Positions 8,230 through 16,405 of a DNA stretch of 64,000 nucleotides are shown here, in pieces; position 1 is the stretch's first letter, and each line of letters starts with the position of its first letter. The notes beneath the pieces were generated by a model. The model ran no database searches. It was not told the origin of the DNA and saw only the letters and a program-made list of their open reading frames with translations. The DNA is from Symploca sp. SIO1C2 (GTDB taxonomy: Bacteria > Cyanobacteriota > Cyanobacteriia > Cyanobacteriales > Coleofasciculaceae). The stretch spans positions 62,001 to 126,000 of the forward strand of contig JAAHFP010000001.1 of the NCBI GenBank assembly GCA_010672925.1, read 5' to 3'. Made by a program: the position numbers and the translations under genes.

Positions 8230-8475
8230 ATGCTTGAACTATACCAACGAGTTACCTTAATTCACGACTTACCAGAATATAGCTTAAAAACAGGCGACGT
8301 AGTTACGCTAGTAGATTATGTTACTCATCCTAGCGGTGGTGAAAATGGCTATGTTTTAGAAGTCTTTAATGCTATAGGTGAATCGATTGATGTAATTGCT
8401 GTTCCAATGTCCGCTGTTCAACCACTAAGAAATGATGAAATTCTCACCGTTCGTTCTTTAGCTAAAGCGAGTTAA
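8230..8475 (+). CDS. DUF4926-like protein
   Basis: 81 residues. The pattern LYQRVTLIHDLPEYSLKTGD then VVxLVDY, GGENGYVLEVFNAIG and a final SAVQPL is typical of DUF4926, a small beta-barrel-like domain. It begins 7 bp after the DUF6883 gene and is very likely co-transcribed. The family often sits beside a second small protein in cyanobacteria, in the manner of immunity or antitoxin proteins. Role not established. Confidence 0.75.
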   Translation: MLELYQRVTLIHDLPEYSLKTGDVVTLVDYVTHPSGGENGYVLEVFNAIGESIDVIAVPMSAVQPLRNDEILTVRSLAKAS

Positions 8476-8561
8476 TTGAATTTGGTCTAGGTATTTATGC
8501 GATCGCTTAAGTTATAGTAATCCCCATACTCGAAGCTAACACTCCCGTTTGAGACAAATAG

Positions 8562-9038
8562 ATGAATATCCGCATTGGTAACGGTTACGATATCCATAAG
8601 CTAGGGACAGGACGCCGTTTAATTATCGGTGGCGTGGACATTCCCCATGAATTGGGATTAATAGGTCATAGCGATGCCGATGTCTTAACCCATGCAATTA
8701 TGGATGCTATGCTAGGTGCTCTGAGTTTGGGAGATATTGGTCATTACTTCCCCCCTACAGATCCTAAGTGGGCAGGAGCAGATAGTCTAAAGTTATTGGT
8801 TCAGGTACATCAGCTAGTGCGATCGCATAATTTTGCAATTAGCAATATTGACTCAGTAGTCGTAGCAGAACGTCCCAAACTCAAACCTCATATTAAGGCA
8901 ATGCGCGATCGCTTGAGTGAAGTCCTAGAATTAGAACCCAATCAAATCGGCATCAAAGCTACCACCAATGAAAAACTAGGTCCGGTAGGGCGAGAGGAAG
9001 GAATTGCTGCCTATGCTGTAGCGCTTTTAGTGAGCTGA
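8562..9038 (+). CDS. ispF: 2-C-methyl-D-erythritol 2,4-cyclodiphosphate synthase
   Basis: Fifth enzyme of the MEP isoprenoid pathway (EC 4.6.1.12), converting CDP-ME 2-phosphate to ME-cPP in the plastid-type route that feeds carotenoids, phytol and hopanoids. 158 residues, normal length. Metal ligands are seen in GYDIHKL (Asp, His) and in the [14 protein letters not shown] motif; [17 protein letters not shown] is the conserved C-terminal nucleotide-binding segment. An ATG start at 8562 fits the family. It precedes trpD by a 180-bp repeat block, so co-transcription is possible but not compelled. Confidence 0.97.
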   Translation: MNIRIGNGYDIHKLGTGRRLIIGGVDIPHELGLIGHSDADVLTHAIMDAMLGALSLGDIGHYFPPTDPKWAGADSLKLLVQVHQLVRSHNFAISNIDSVVVAERPKLKPHIKAMRDRLSEVLELEPNQIGIKATTNEKLGPVGREEGIAAYAVALLVS

Positions 9039-9061
9039 GGAAGTTGAGAGAGTGTGGGGAA

Positions 9062-9217
9062 CAAGGAAGACAAGGAAGACAAGGGAGACAAGGGAGACAA
9101 GGGAGACAAGGAAGACAAGGGAGATATGTACACTCACCAATTCTCCATTCCCAATTCCCAATTCCCAATTCCCAATTCCCAAATAACAAACAACCAACAA
9201 CCAACAACAAACAACAA
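9062..9217. repeat. Three stacked tandem arrays between ispF and trpD
   Basis: Nonamers GACAAGGRA (9062-9124, seven copies), then CAATTCC heptamers (9139-9180), then CAACAAA/CAACCAA-type heptamers (9181-9217) that end exactly at the trpD start codon. All three are open in the trpD frame, so the open frame extends 58 codons upstream of the real start. Confidence 0.85.
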
Positions 9218-10243
9218 ATGACAAACTTATTACAACAACTACTCGATGGACAATCCTTATCCAGTGATCAAGCATCAGAGTTGATGCAGGGATGGCTAGA
9301 TGAGTCAATTCCCCCCGCTTTATCTGGGGCGATTCTGGCGGCTATCCAGGCTAAAGGTGTCTCAGCAACCGAATTAGCGGGGATGGCTCAGGTATTACAA
9401 TCTCAATCTTTACAGCAACAGGCGATCGCGCACAAGAAACCAGTAATTGATACTTGTGGTACTGGGGGAGATGGAGCCTCAACTTTTAATATTTCCACTG
9501 CTGTGGCTTTTGTTGCCGCTGCCGCTGGTGTGCAGGTTGCTAAGCACGGCAATCGTTCTGCTTCCAGCAAAGTTGGTTCAGCGGATGTGTTAGAAGCACT
9601 GGGAGTTAACTTATCAGCCCCACCAGAGAAAGTGCAAGCAGCATTGTCGGAAGTGGGGGTAACTTTTCTGTTTGCCCGTGGTTGGCATCCAGCTATGAAA
9701 GCAGTAGCTCCCCTGCGACAAACTTTGAAGGTGCGAACCGTGTTTAACCTCTTAGGTCCCTTGGTAAATCCGTTGCGCCCCACGGGTCAGATCATCGGAG
9801 TATTTGACCCCCAATTTGTGGCAACTGTTGCTCAAGCTTTGTCTCAGATGGGAACCCCCAAAGCTTTTGTACTTCATGGAAGGGAAAAACTAGATGAAGC
9901 GGGATTGGCAGACGCCACGGATTTGGCACTACTCTCAGCAGGAGAAGTACATCTATCTACCCTAAATCCCCAAGAGTTGGGTTTAACTCCAGCACCGACA
10001 GAAGCCCTCAGAGGTGGGGATGTTGAGGAAAATGTCACCATTTTGCGGCAGGTGTTGCAAGGGAAAGGAACTTCTGCTCAGCAGGATGCAGTGGCATTGA
10101 ATGCTTCTTTAGCCCTACAAGTAGGAGAAATAGTACCACTGGAAGACCACGAAGCAGGTATGAAACTAGCTAGAGAGGTTATGGCTAGCGGAGCCCCTTG
10201 GTCGAAGTTAGAGGAACTGGTGAAGTTTTTGAACTTGTCTTAA
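9218..10243 (+). CDS. trpD: Anthranilate phosphoribosyltransferase
   Basis: Transfers phosphoribose from PRPP to anthranilate, the second step of tryptophan synthesis (EC 2.4.2.18). The glycine-rich PRPP-binding loop is [40 protein letters not shown] and the N-terminal [14 protein letters not shown] helix are also typical. From the ATG at 9218 the protein has 341 residues, as in other bacteria; the 58 codons open upstream are repeat sequence (LPC- or GRQ-type) and not family sequence. Other trp genes are not adjacent; trpA lies at 52.8 kb. Confidence 0.96.
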   Translation: MTNLLQQLLDGQSLSSDQASELMQGWLDESIPPALSGAILAAIQAKGVSATELAGMAQVLQSQSLQQQAIAHKKPVIDTCGTGGDGASTFNISTAVAFVAAAAGVQVAKHGNRSASSKVGSADVLEALGVNLSAPPEKVQAALSEVGVTFLFARGWHPAMKAVAPLRQTLKVRTVFNLLGPLVNPLRPTGQIIGVFDPQFVATVAQALSQMGTPKAFVLHGREKLDEAGLADATDLALLSAGEVHLSTLNPQELGLTPAPTEALRGGDVEENVTILRQVLQGKGTSAQQDAVALNASLALQVGEIVPLEDHEAGMKLAREVMASGAPWSKLEELVKFLNLS

Positions 10244-10275
10244 TATTATCGAGATTTTCTGGAAACTGATTCAAT

Positions 10276-10304
10276 TCTAAAATCTAAAATCTAAAATCTA
10301 AAAT
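10276..10304. repeat. STRR-like heptamer array (TAAAATC)
   Basis: Four tandem TCTAAAA units between trpD and carA. Confidence 0.85.
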
Positions 10305-10378
10305 TGTTTCTTCAACAGGCATGAGATAATAGCAGGCTAGCTATCAGCTTTCTTGTCATTCCTTAACAAAAAACAATT

Positions 10379-11518
10379 ATGCCTATTTCCGCTGCTACAC
10401 CGGCCCTGCTTGTACTGGCAGACGGCACATCCTACTGTGGCTGGTCATTTGGAGCTACTGGTACTGCGATTGGAGAGGTGGTGTTTAATACTGCCATAAC
10501 CGGTTATCAAGAAGTGGCTACTGATCCTAGCTACTCTGGTCAAATTGTCACTTTCACCTATCCAGAATTAGGCAATACAGGGGTTAATCCTCTGGATGAG
10601 GAATCAGCATACCCTCACATTCGAGGTGCGATCGCTCGTAATATCTCCCGGCGTCCCAGTAACTGGCGGTCTACTCAATCCCTACCGGATTACTTTAAGG
10701 AACATAACATTCTTGGTATCTATGGTATTGATACTAGATCACTCACTCGTAAACTGCGCTCTGCTGGTGCGATGAATGGGGCTATTTCCACAGAAATTCT
10801 CGATACCACAGAGTTGCTTGAGATTGTGCAGTCAGCTCCTAGTATGGCAGGATTAAATTTGGTTAAGGAAGTTACCACCCCAAAAGTTTACGAGTGGTCT
10901 GAGCCAACTAATACCCACTGGGAGTTTGGTTCCCCTGTTGAGGCTACTACTGATGCCTCCCTAACCGTTGTCGCGATCGATTTTGGCATCAAACGCAATA
11001 TCCTACGGCGTCTAGCTAGCTACGGTTGTCGAGTTATTGTGGTTCCGGCGGACACACCACCGGAGGAAATTTTGCAACACAATCCTGATGGTATTTTTCT
11101 CTCCAATGGACCAGGAGACCCTGCTACGGTAAGCGAGGGGATTGCCACGACAAAAGCCTTGCTAGCCAGTAACAAGCCGATATTCGGTATCTGTATGGGT
11201 CACCAAATTCTCGGTCAATCCCTCGGTGCTCAAACCTTTAAACTCAAATTTGGTCACCGAGGTTTGAATCATCCAGCTGGTTTAGAGCAACAGGTGGAGA
11301 TTACTAGCCAAAACCACGGCTTTGCCATTGATCCTGATTCCTTAGATGCAGAAGTGGAAATTACTCACCTCAACCTCAATGATCGTACTGTAGCCGGGTT
11401 GCGTCACAAATCCTTACCCTTATTTTCAGTACAGTATCACCCAGAAGCTAGTCCTGGGCCTCACGATGCTGACTATTTATTTGAGCAATTTGTGAAACTA
11501 ATGCGTGAGCCAAGGTAA
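10379..11518 (+). CDS. carA: Carbamoyl-phosphate synthase small (glutaminase) subunit
   Basis: Hydrolyses glutamine and channels ammonia to CarB for carbamoyl phosphate, used for arginine and pyrimidines (EC 6.3.5.5). 379 residues. The N-terminal domain starts [19 protein letters not shown]; the class I amidotransferase domain has the nucleophile in [12 protein letters not shown] and the His/Glu pair in [13 protein letters not shown]. The oxyanion segment LSNGPGDP is present. The large subunit gene is at 30080-33343 on the other strand, so the two are not in one operon. Confidence 0.97.
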   Translation: MPISAATPALLVLADGTSYCGWSFGATGTAIGEVVFNTAITGYQEVATDPSYSGQIVTFTYPELGNTGVNPLDEESAYPHIRGAIARNISRRPSNWRSTQSLPDYFKEHNILGIYGIDTRSLTRKLRSAGAMNGAISTEILDTTELLEIVQSAPSMAGLNLVKEVTTPKVYEWSEPTNTHWEFGSPVEATTDASLTVVAIDFGIKRNILRRLASYGCRVIVVPADTPPEEILQHNPDGIFLSNGPGDPATVSEGIATTKALLASNKPIFGICMGHQILGQSLGAQTFKLKFGHRGLNHPAGLEQQVEITSQNHGFAIDPDSLDAEVEITHLNLNDRTVAGLRHKSLPLFSVQYHPEASPGPHDADYLFEQFVKLMREPR

Positions 11519-11559
11519 TACTCTGTCAAATTTGAATAATTGACGGGTTGAGGTAGACA

Positions 11560-11588
11560 TGGAGACGCGGAGACGCGGAGACGCGGAG
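11560..11588. repeat. Period-8 array (GGAGACGC)
   Basis: Three and a half copies of GGAGACGC. The same octamer, on the opposite strand, forms coding sequence inside the SpmA-SpmB fusion gene at 26451-26514. Confidence 0.85.
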
Positions 11589-11867
11589 AGAGAGTTTATC
11601 CATCATGTGTTGATTGACAGAGTAGTAGATAATTGGTCATTAGTTCTTTGTTCTTTGTTTTTTGTACTAACAGCCAATGAGCAGTAACGCTTTACTACCA
11701 AGCAATGTAAGTCATCTGATGAGCTTAATATGCCCTGTCATGCTCTATCTACCTGAAACCGAAAGATTAATCATCTGTTAAGATAGGCAAGATCATCTCA
11801 AAAACCTCCTGTTAAAGTCCTAGACTTGACAGTAGAAAAATCAAAATGATGGTATACACATGTAACT

Positions 11868-11873
11868 AGGAGG
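11868..11873 (+). promoter_or_regulatory. Strong ribosome-binding site before an ATT start
   Basis: AGGAGG lies 5 nt before the ATT codon at 11879, the ideal spacing. An in-frame TAG at 11867-11869 overlaps it, which limits the coding region to starts downstream. No ATG, GTG or TTG exists in frame until 11960, deep in the conserved domain. Confidence 0.7.
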
Positions 11874-11878
11874 GTGTT

Positions 11879-12247
11879 ATTCCTGAGCCGCTAACCCTGA
11901 CAGTCAGCTTAAGGGGCACTCGCGAAGTCAGGGAAAATTATCAGATTTTCCGCCTCACCGGATTGTTGGACGCCTTTTCAGAAGCTATTTTCCGTAAAGC
12001 GCTCAGCAAGCAGATTGATGAGGGTCCAAAGCATGTCATTTTGGATCTTTCCAAAATCGACTTTGTCGATAGTTCTGGTTTGGGCGCATTAGTACAGTTA
12101 GTGAAAAAAGCTCAAACTGAAGGTGGGAGCTTACAAATTGTCACTAATCCTCGTGTAACCCAAACAGTCAAACTAGTTCGCTTAGAGAAGTTTCTCTCGC
12201 TGCAACCTTCTGTTGATATAGCCGTAGAGAAAGTTAAGGGTGGTTAG
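11879..12247 (+). CDS. STAS-domain anti-sigma-factor antagonist, probable ATT start
   Basis: SpoIIAA/RsbV-like regulator that would bind a partner anti-sigma or switch kinase and be controlled by phosphorylation. The phospho-acceptor Ser lies in DLSKIDFVDSSGLGALVQLV. From the ATT at 11879 the protein has 122 residues and begins IPEPLTLTVSLRGTREVREN, all of which looks like normal family sequence. A TTG start at 11963 would discard this first beta strand. The only start consistent with both the ribosome-binding site and the domain is ATT (an AUU start is known for infC in E. coli). No partner kinase or phosphatase is adjacent. Confidence 0.85.
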   Translation: MPEPLTLTVSLRGTREVRENYQIFRLTGLLDAFSEAIFRKALSKQIDEGPKHVILDLSKIDFVDSSGLGALVQLVKKAQTEGGSLQIVTNPRVTQTVKLVRLEKFLSLQPSVDIAVEKVKGG

Positions 12248-12271
12248 CCATTCCAAATTTAATGCTTAAAG

Positions 12272-12299
12272 GGCGGGTGTCAAACCCGCCTTTAGTTTC
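12272..12299 (+). terminator. Rho-independent terminator after the STAS gene
   Basis: Seven-bp stem GGCGGGT / ACCCGCC (12272-12278 with 12284-12290), 5-nt loop, then TTTAGTTTC. Located 25 bp after the stop codon. Confidence 0.78.
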
Positions 12300-12366
12300 T
12301 TCAAGGAGAAAGTATTCTAGGTGAGGGAGAAAAGGGTGGGATGCAAGGGGTGAGCGAAAAAAAGGG

Positions 12367-12575
12367 TGGGGAGCTGAGGAAGCTGGGGGAGCTGAGGAAG
12401 CTGAGGGAGCTGAGGGAGCTGAGGGAGCTGAGGAAGCTGAGGGAGCTGAGGGAGCTGAGGGAGCTGAGGGAGCTGAGGAAGCTGAGGGAGCTGAGGGAGC
12501 TGAGGAAGCTGAGGGAGCTGAGGGAGCTGAGGAAGCTGAGGGAGCTGAGGGAGCTGAGGGAGCTGAGGAAGCTGG
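12367..12575. repeat. Period-9 minisatellite (GAGCTGAGG), about 23 copies
   Basis: An uninterrupted array of GAGCTGAGG, AAGCTGAGG and GAGCTGAGG variants over ~205 bp, between the STAS terminator and the mini-RNase III gene. With a period divisible by three and no stop in the unit it is open in several frames on both strands (LRELRELRK, PQLPQL, SSLSSL), so long spurious open frames appear. No spacers, so it is not a CRISPR array. Confidence 0.92.
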
Positions 12576-12674
12576 GGGAGAAGAGAGAACTTATAATGTT
12601 TGGGCACAAAGCTCAAGAAATCCCACCCAAAATTTCGTTCACCTGGATGCAAGCGTCATTAATACAAAGGACAA

Positions 12675-12703
12675 ATGACCAATGACTAATGACTAATGAC
12701 TAA
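12675..12703. repeat. Heptamer array (ATGACTA)
   Basis: Four tandem ATGACYA units about 36 bp upstream of the mini-RNase III start codon. Confidence 0.75.
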
Positions 12704-12738
12704 ACTAAAATCTAGATATTTGGATGTAAGCAGAGATT

Positions 12739-13209
12739 GTGGCATCAGAGGAGGAAGAAAAATTAAACTTCCGAGAAACTGACTCGGCAATTCCGTGGGC
12801 AGTTGTAAGATTAACTCAACTGAGTAGTGCTGCTGGTTCCTTAAACCAAATTCAGCAGCTCTCACCAGCATCTTTAGCATATTTAGGAGACGCAGTATAT
12901 GAACTTTTTGTCCGAACCTGTTATCTGCTGCCTCCTCAACGTCTGAAAGACTATCATCGCCAAGTAGTGGCTCAAGTTCGAGCAGAAACTCAGGCAGAAA
13001 CCCTACAGTCCCTCAAACCTCATCTCACTGATAATGAATTAGAAATCCTGCGACGGGGACGTAATGCCGCCACTGGCAGTCCTCGGCGTCTTGCTCCCGA
13101 AATCTATCAACAAGCCACTAGCTTGGAGACCTTACTTGGTTATCTTTACCTGAGTGATCCCCAGCGCCTAATCCAGCTATTGGCTCATTTAAAACCTAAT
13201 AATCCTTAA
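12739..13209 (+). CDS. mrnC: Mini-ribonuclease III
   Basis: Endoribonuclease made of an RNase III catalytic domain without a double-stranded-RNA-binding domain; in Bacillus it matures 23S rRNA ends. 156 residues from a GTG start. The RNase III signature is [20 protein letters not shown], and the second acidic helix is [22 protein letters not shown] is typical of the mini-III branch. It is followed after 22 bp by rlmB, also a 23S rRNA gene, so the two form an rRNA-maturation operon. The region upstream is minisatellite and heptamer repeat. Confidence 0.93.
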   Translation: MASEEEEKLNFRETDSAIPWAVVRLTQLSSAAGSLNQIQQLSPASLAYLGDAVYELFVRTCYLLPPQRLKDYHRQVVAQVRAETQAETLQSLKPHLTDNELEILRRGRNAATGSPRRLAPEIYQQATSLETLLGYLYLSDPQRLIQLLAHLKPNNP

Positions 13210-13231
13210 AAAGTCATCAATTCCTAACACA

Positions 13232-14155
13232 ATGGCTAATTCAAATCGCCCCTCTCGTGTTGCCAATAAGCCTAAGCTCAAAAAGCCTTTGCCCCAACAA
13301 AACAAGGGTCGAAAAATTTTTTCCTACCCCAAAAAGAACTCTGAGCCATTAAAATCTAGTACAGAAGAAGATAGTGACCTAATATATGGTCGTCATACCG
13401 TTATTGCTGCTTTACGGGAACGGCAGCTGAATCGGGTTTGGATCCTGCCCCAGCTACGTTATGACCCCCGCTTTCACTCCTTACTGCTGGAAGCGAAGGG
13501 CAAAGGTACAGTAATTGATGAGGTAGAACCAAAACGCCTCAGCCAGATTACTGAAGGCGCTAACCACCAAGGTATTGCAGCCCAAGTAGCTCCCTATTCC
13601 TATCTCAATTTGGGTGAACTGATTGACAAGGCCAAAGATACGGCGGAGCAGCCGGTCATTGTAGTGTGTGATAGTATCACCGATCCCCACAACTTAGGAG
13701 CCATTATTCGGACAGCAGAAGCCATAGGAGCCCAAGGTTTAGTTATTCCGCAACGTCGGGCTGTTGGAGTCACTTCTACTGTAATGAAAGTAGCAGCGGG
13801 AGCATTGGAAGCTTTACCTATTGCCAGAGTTGTTAACCTCGGTAGAGCCCTAGAGGAACTAAAAACAGCAGGATTTTGGATTTATGGTACTGTTACTGAC
13901 TCTGGTAAACCATTACACAAAGTTGAGTTAACAGGAGCCATAGTATTAGTTGTAGGCTCAGAGGGTAATGGTTTAAGCCTGCAAACCCAACGAAGCTGTG
14001 ATGTCCTAGTTTCCATTCCTCTGCAGGGGAAAATCCCCAGCCTCAATGCTTCAGTGGCAGCCGCCATGGTGTTGTACGAAACTTATCGTCAGCGTTGGTC
14101 AGACCGTCTTTACCTTGACACTATGCCCAACAAGATGGCAAAAGAGGAGTTGTGA
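13232..14155 (+). CDS. rlmB: 23S rRNA 2'-O-methyltransferase RlmB/TrmH family
   Basis: SPOUT-fold methyltransferase that methylates a guanosine ribose in 23S rRNA (G2251 in E. coli). 307 residues: a basic, probably disordered N-terminus (~50 residues, rich in Lys and Pro), a substrate-binding domain ([20 protein letters not shown]), then the knotted SAM-binding domain with [28 protein letters not shown] and [17 protein letters not shown]. All three SPOUT motifs are intact. Co-transcribed with mini-RNase III. Confidence 0.94.
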   Translation: MANSNRPSRVANKPKLKKPLPQQNKGRKIFSYPKKNSEPLKSSTEEDSDLIYGRHTVIAALRERQLNRVWILPQLRYDPRFHSLLLEAKGKGTVIDEVEPKRLSQITEGANHQGIAAQVAPYSYLNLGELIDKAKDTAEQPVIVVCDSITDPHNLGAIIRTAEAIGAQGLVIPQRRAVGVTSTVMKVAAGALEALPIARVVNLGRALEELKTAGFWIYGTVTDSGKPLHKVELTGAIVLVVGSEGNGLSLQTQRSCDVLVSIPLQGKIPSLNASVAAAMVLYETYRQRWSDRLYLDTMPNKMAKEEL

Positions 14156-14227
14156 AATACTATAAAGATGTGTAAATAATTGTAAAAGCACCAAATCCCA
14201 TAGCATCTCTTGTAACAGATAAGTAAC

Positions 14228-14533
14228 ATGAAAAATATCTTTACTAGCGCCAAAGAAATCTTTACCAATGTTCTCGGTTTCTCAGGATTGCCTTATTGGG
14301 TAGAAATAGTCACAGATAATCCTGGGTGTACCTATTACTTCGGGCCATTTGTCAACAATCAAGAGGCTGACACGGCTAAGGCTGGGTATATTGAAGATCT
14401 CGAAGAAGAATCTGCCAAAATCGTCTCTGTTAAAGTCCGGCGCTGTCAACCAGATAACCTCACAATTTGTGATGAGCTGATTGAAGTGGCTACTCCTAAC
14501 AACACCCCCACTTTTAGTGGACAAATGTCTTAG
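14228..14533 (+). CDS. DUF1816 protein
   Basis: 101 residues. The core LPYWVEIVTDNPGCTYYFGP with a following FxxxxEAxxxxxGYIEDLExE is the cyanobacterial DUF1816 signature, a small soluble domain with no assigned function that is common in filamentous species and sometimes found near phycobilisome-linker genes. No membrane segment. It lies 72 bp after rlmB with a simple ATG and is probably transcribed separately. Confidence 0.85.
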   Translation: MKNIFTSAKEIFTNVLGFSGLPYWVEIVTDNPGCTYYFGPFVNNQEADTAKAGYIEDLEEESAKIVSVKVRRCQPDNLTICDELIEVATPNNTPTFSGQMS

Positions 14534-14544
14534 TTGAGCAGAGA

Positions 14545-14577
14545 GATTTTAGATTTTAGATTTTAGATTTTAGATTT
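14545..14577. repeat. STRR-like heptamer array (AGATTTT)
   Basis: Four and a half tandem copies of AGATTTT directly after the DUF1816 gene; complement of the TAAAATC unit. Confidence 0.85.
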
Positions 14578-14680
14578 AAAACAGTCACAAAGTTCTGAAC
14601 TTATTTATGGTATAAATCTTGAATCTTCAATCTTTAATCTTCAATTGCTTGACATCTTCGGAAAAAATCTGTCTATTGTA

Positions 14681-14709
14681 GTGGTGTGTTAGCCTAGCTA
14701 ATGCACCAC
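14681..14709. repeat. Short dispersed palindrome (GGTGTGTTAGC type)
   Basis: GTGGTGTGTTAGC pairs, with two mismatches, with GCTAATGCACCAC across a 3-nt loop. A related copy with a different centre lies at 27296-27321. Confidence 0.72.
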
Positions 14710-14720
14710 TAATTGCCTTT

Positions 14721-14760
14721 AATTTTGGATTTTGAATTTTGAATTTTGAATTTTGAATTG
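14721..14760. repeat. Heptamer array (TTTTGAA)
   Basis: About five copies of TTTTGAA that run into the beginning of the DUF2281-like gene. Confidence 0.82.
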
Positions 14761-14986
14761 CTTTGACACAGAAATATTGCAAACGGTTGTGGCAATGCCA
14801 GAATCCCTCAAACAAGAACTTCTACACTATGCTAAGTATCTGAGAGACAACTACTCGAAAGATATCACCCAGGAGCAGCATCCTGTAAAAAAACGTCGTT
14901 CAGGTATCTTAAAAGGAACGTTTGTTCTACCATTGTCTGATGATTTTGATGAGCCGTTGGCAGATTTTGCACAATACATGGAATGA
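14753..14986 (+). CDS. DUF2281-like small protein, probable orphan antitoxin
   Basis: 77 residues if it begins at the TTG at 14753, which lies inside a heptamer repeat; a later start at the ATG of MPESLKQELLHYAKYL is possible but would cut the domain. The sequence TVVAMPESLKQELLHYAKYL with an acidic tail (LPLSDDFDEPLADF) fits DUF2281-type proteins, which act as antitoxins of PIN- or RelE-type toxins. No toxin gene follows; the next 350 bp hold a foldback element. It may be a relic whose true start was overwritten by the repeat. Confidence 0.6.
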   Translation: MNCFDTEILQTVVAMPESLKQELLHYAKYLRDNYSKDITQEQHPVKKRRSGILKGTFVLPLSDDFDEPLADFAQYME

Positions 14987-15336
14987 GTAATTTTTTGGGT
15001 TACCCTATCGCTCATTACTGTCAAATTAAGGTGAAACCTTTATCTCACCGGTCACTTAAGTGACCGGCTAATAGCTCAAGTCATCTAAAGATGACTAAAC
15101 TTAAGGTAAAGTTGAAGAATTTAGTCCATTTTAATGGACTTAAGCTATTAGCCTTGGATTTGAATCCAAGGTGAGTTAGAGAATCCAGCTAGTCAGTTAT
15201 GTCTAGGCTTAAGTTGACACTCATGGCTATCACTACACCCAACCTACTTATTACTTAGATATTGCACCAGTACTAGCGTCTTTGTTTTCTCTGCAAGCTG
15301 GCGCTATCGCGATTGAGAATAGAAAATTGAGAATAT
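14987..15336. other. 350-bp intergenic region holding a multi-hairpin foldback element
   Basis: No coding potential. Contains copy 1 of the multi-hairpin element (next entry). The right flank carries an ACCCAACCTACTTATTACT sequence that recurs in similar form at 61142-61163. Confidence 0.75.
15011..15227. mobile_element. Multi-hairpin foldback element, copy 1
   Basis: Ends CTCATTACTGTCAAATTAAG and CTTAAGTTGACACTCATGG form an imperfect terminal inverted repeat. Inside are four perfect hairpins: CCGGTCACTT palindrome (15048-15067), AGTCATCT-AA-AGATGACT (15079-15096), AGTCCATT-TT-AATGGACT (15123-15140) and CCTTGGATT-TG-AATCCAAGG (15152-15171). The second and third sit inside an 11-bp stem GGCTAATAGCT / AGCTATTAGCC (15066-15076 with 15143-15153). 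A relative is at 35005-35240. Confidence 0.85.
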
Positions 15337-15528
15337 ATGTTTGAAAAACGTTCAATAGTCGTCACTAAAACTAACCAAAGATCTTCAACTTCAGACTTAG
15401 CTTATTGGCGTAGTCAGCCCTATATTGTGCGGCTTGCTGCTTTGGAAACTATTCGTCGCGAATTTAATCAATGGAAATACCATGCTGAACCAGGATTTCA
15501 AAGAGTTTATACAATTGTTAAACGATAA
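15337..15528 (+). CDS. Small cyanobacterial protein (toxin-antitoxin-associated type)
   Basis: 63 residues, function unknown. The C-terminal half, VRLAALETIRREFNQWKYHA then EPGFQRVYTIVKR, resembles small proteins that in cyanobacteria lie just upstream of nucleotidyltransferase or PIN-type toxin genes. No such partner follows here (60 bp later comes unrelated DNA and a minus-strand gene), so it looks like an orphan member. Plain ATG start; composition like its neighbours. Confidence 0.6.
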   Translation: MFEKRSIVVTKTNQRSSTSDLAYWRSQPYIVRLAALETIRREFNQWKYHAEPGFQRVYTIVKR

Positions 15529-15600
15529 AGCTGTTAGGTAGATTTCTAGGATTTCAGGGCTTTGGGTGGATAGCTAATAAGCGATCGCCTACAGTATAGC

Positions 15601-15780
15601 CTACATTGATTGCTCCCTCGTTGTTAAATTACACTTTGCAGCCAGATTAACAACTTTTCTACCACTTTCAGCCTCTTTTTTCTGCAAATCTTTAAATATT
15701 GCATCTAAGTCGTAGTTAAATGACTCAGCATATTCTTGACGGATGCGGTGAATTTCTTCTACAATTTCATCTTGCCACAT
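15601..15780 (-). CDS. Small conserved cyanobacterial protein
   Basis: 59 residues. It begins MWQDEIVEEIHRIRQEYAES and continues FNYDLDAIFKDLQKKEAESG with GRKVVNL, a pattern I know from many short hypothetical proteins in filamentous cyanobacteria, often in pairs with other small toxin-antitoxin-like genes. Predicted helical and soluble. The last ~12 residues (AAKCNLTTREQSM) do not look like the family and may reflect a changed stop. Function unknown. Confidence 0.62.
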   Translation of the reverse strand: MWQDEIVEEIHRIRQEYAESFNYDLDAIFKDLQKKEAESGRKVVNLAAKCNLTTREQSM

Positions 15781-16156
15781 AAGCTATTCTCCTCAGAGTT
15801 TCAATATAAATAGTTTCACTCACGGAAAGTCACAACATTGATTATCAGGATTGATGGGTATTGTAGTTGATTAGGGATTACTGGGTGAAGTTTTTACGAA
15901 ACCAACGAAGGTTCTTGTGCGATCGCGCTCAAATATTGAGTGATACCAAATCCGGTTAAGACGCAAGATATTCATTTGCCCCCTAAATCCCCCAATTCTG
16001 GGGGACTTTGAATTATTTTTCGATATGAGAACCGGATTTGGTATGATTAAGTGCTAATATCATGTCCGGATAATTACTTATAATTCCCTTCTGCCCTCTG
16101 CCTTCTGCTTTATTGCAGTGGATTTCTACAATAAAAAGCAAAAGAAAACTAGCCCC
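15781..16156. other. 376-bp intergenic region with a 102-bp MITE-like element
   Basis: Apart from the element at 15943-16044 and one GCGATCGC site, nothing recognisable. Confidence 0.65.
15943..16044. mobile_element. 102-bp MITE-like element with perfect 15-bp terminal inverted repeats
   Basis: ATACCAAATCCGGTT (15943-15957) and AACCGGATTTGGTAT (16030-16044) are perfect inverted repeats. The interior carries the CCCCCTAAATCCCCCAATTC repeat also seen at 4399. Too short for a transposase. Confidence 0.85.
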
Positions 16157-16381
16157 ATGCAAACACCTGTTACGTTGCAAACTGCTCTGGAGTATGTGGA
16201 ATGCCTTTCTGTAGAAGAGCAAAACCTCCTTATTGAACTTCTGCAAAAGCGACAAACTGAACAGCGTCGGCTGGAAATTGCCAATAATTCAAAACAAACC
16301 TTAGCAGCAGTGCAAGCGGGAACTGCTAAGGGAGGAACATTTGAAGATCTCAAAGCAGATTTGTTAGCACAAAAGTTTTAA
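16157..16381 (+). CDS. Small antitoxin-like protein
   Basis: 74 residues from the ATG at 16157. An in-frame codon 13 positions earlier is open, but the added residues (Lys-rich) do not match. The sequence MQTPVTLQTALEYVECLSVE with EEQNLLIELLQKRQ is a known pattern of short cyanobacterial proteins that partner plasmid-stabilisation-type toxins. Predicted helical. No toxin follows; 24 bp later the convergent NACHT gene ends. Orphan antitoxin is the best guess. Confidence 0.6.
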   Translation: MQTPVTLQTALEYVECLSVEEQNLLIELLQKRQTEQRRLEIANNSKQTLAAVQAGTAKGGTFEDLKADLLAQKF

Positions 16382-16405
16382 CGTCACACCTATTCTGTTT
16401 TGATT

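Larger units (their letters stand above)
11519..11878. other. 360-bp intergenic region with an octamer repeat
   Basis: An ACTCTGTCAA / TTGACAGAGT inverted pair (11520-11529 and 11614-11623) flanks a GGAGACGC octamer array (11560-11588). The rest is the leader of the STAS gene. No coding potential seen. Confidence 0.65.

Noticed and set aside
12367-12575. Possible CRISPR array
   Set aside because: Units are contiguous 9-mers without spacers; no cas gene is present anywhere in the window.
12301-12685. Open frames of ~100 codons on both strands (LRELRELRK, PQLPQL, SSLSSL)
   Set aside because: They are read-throughs of the GAGCTGAGG minisatellite, whose 9-bp period keeps several frames open.
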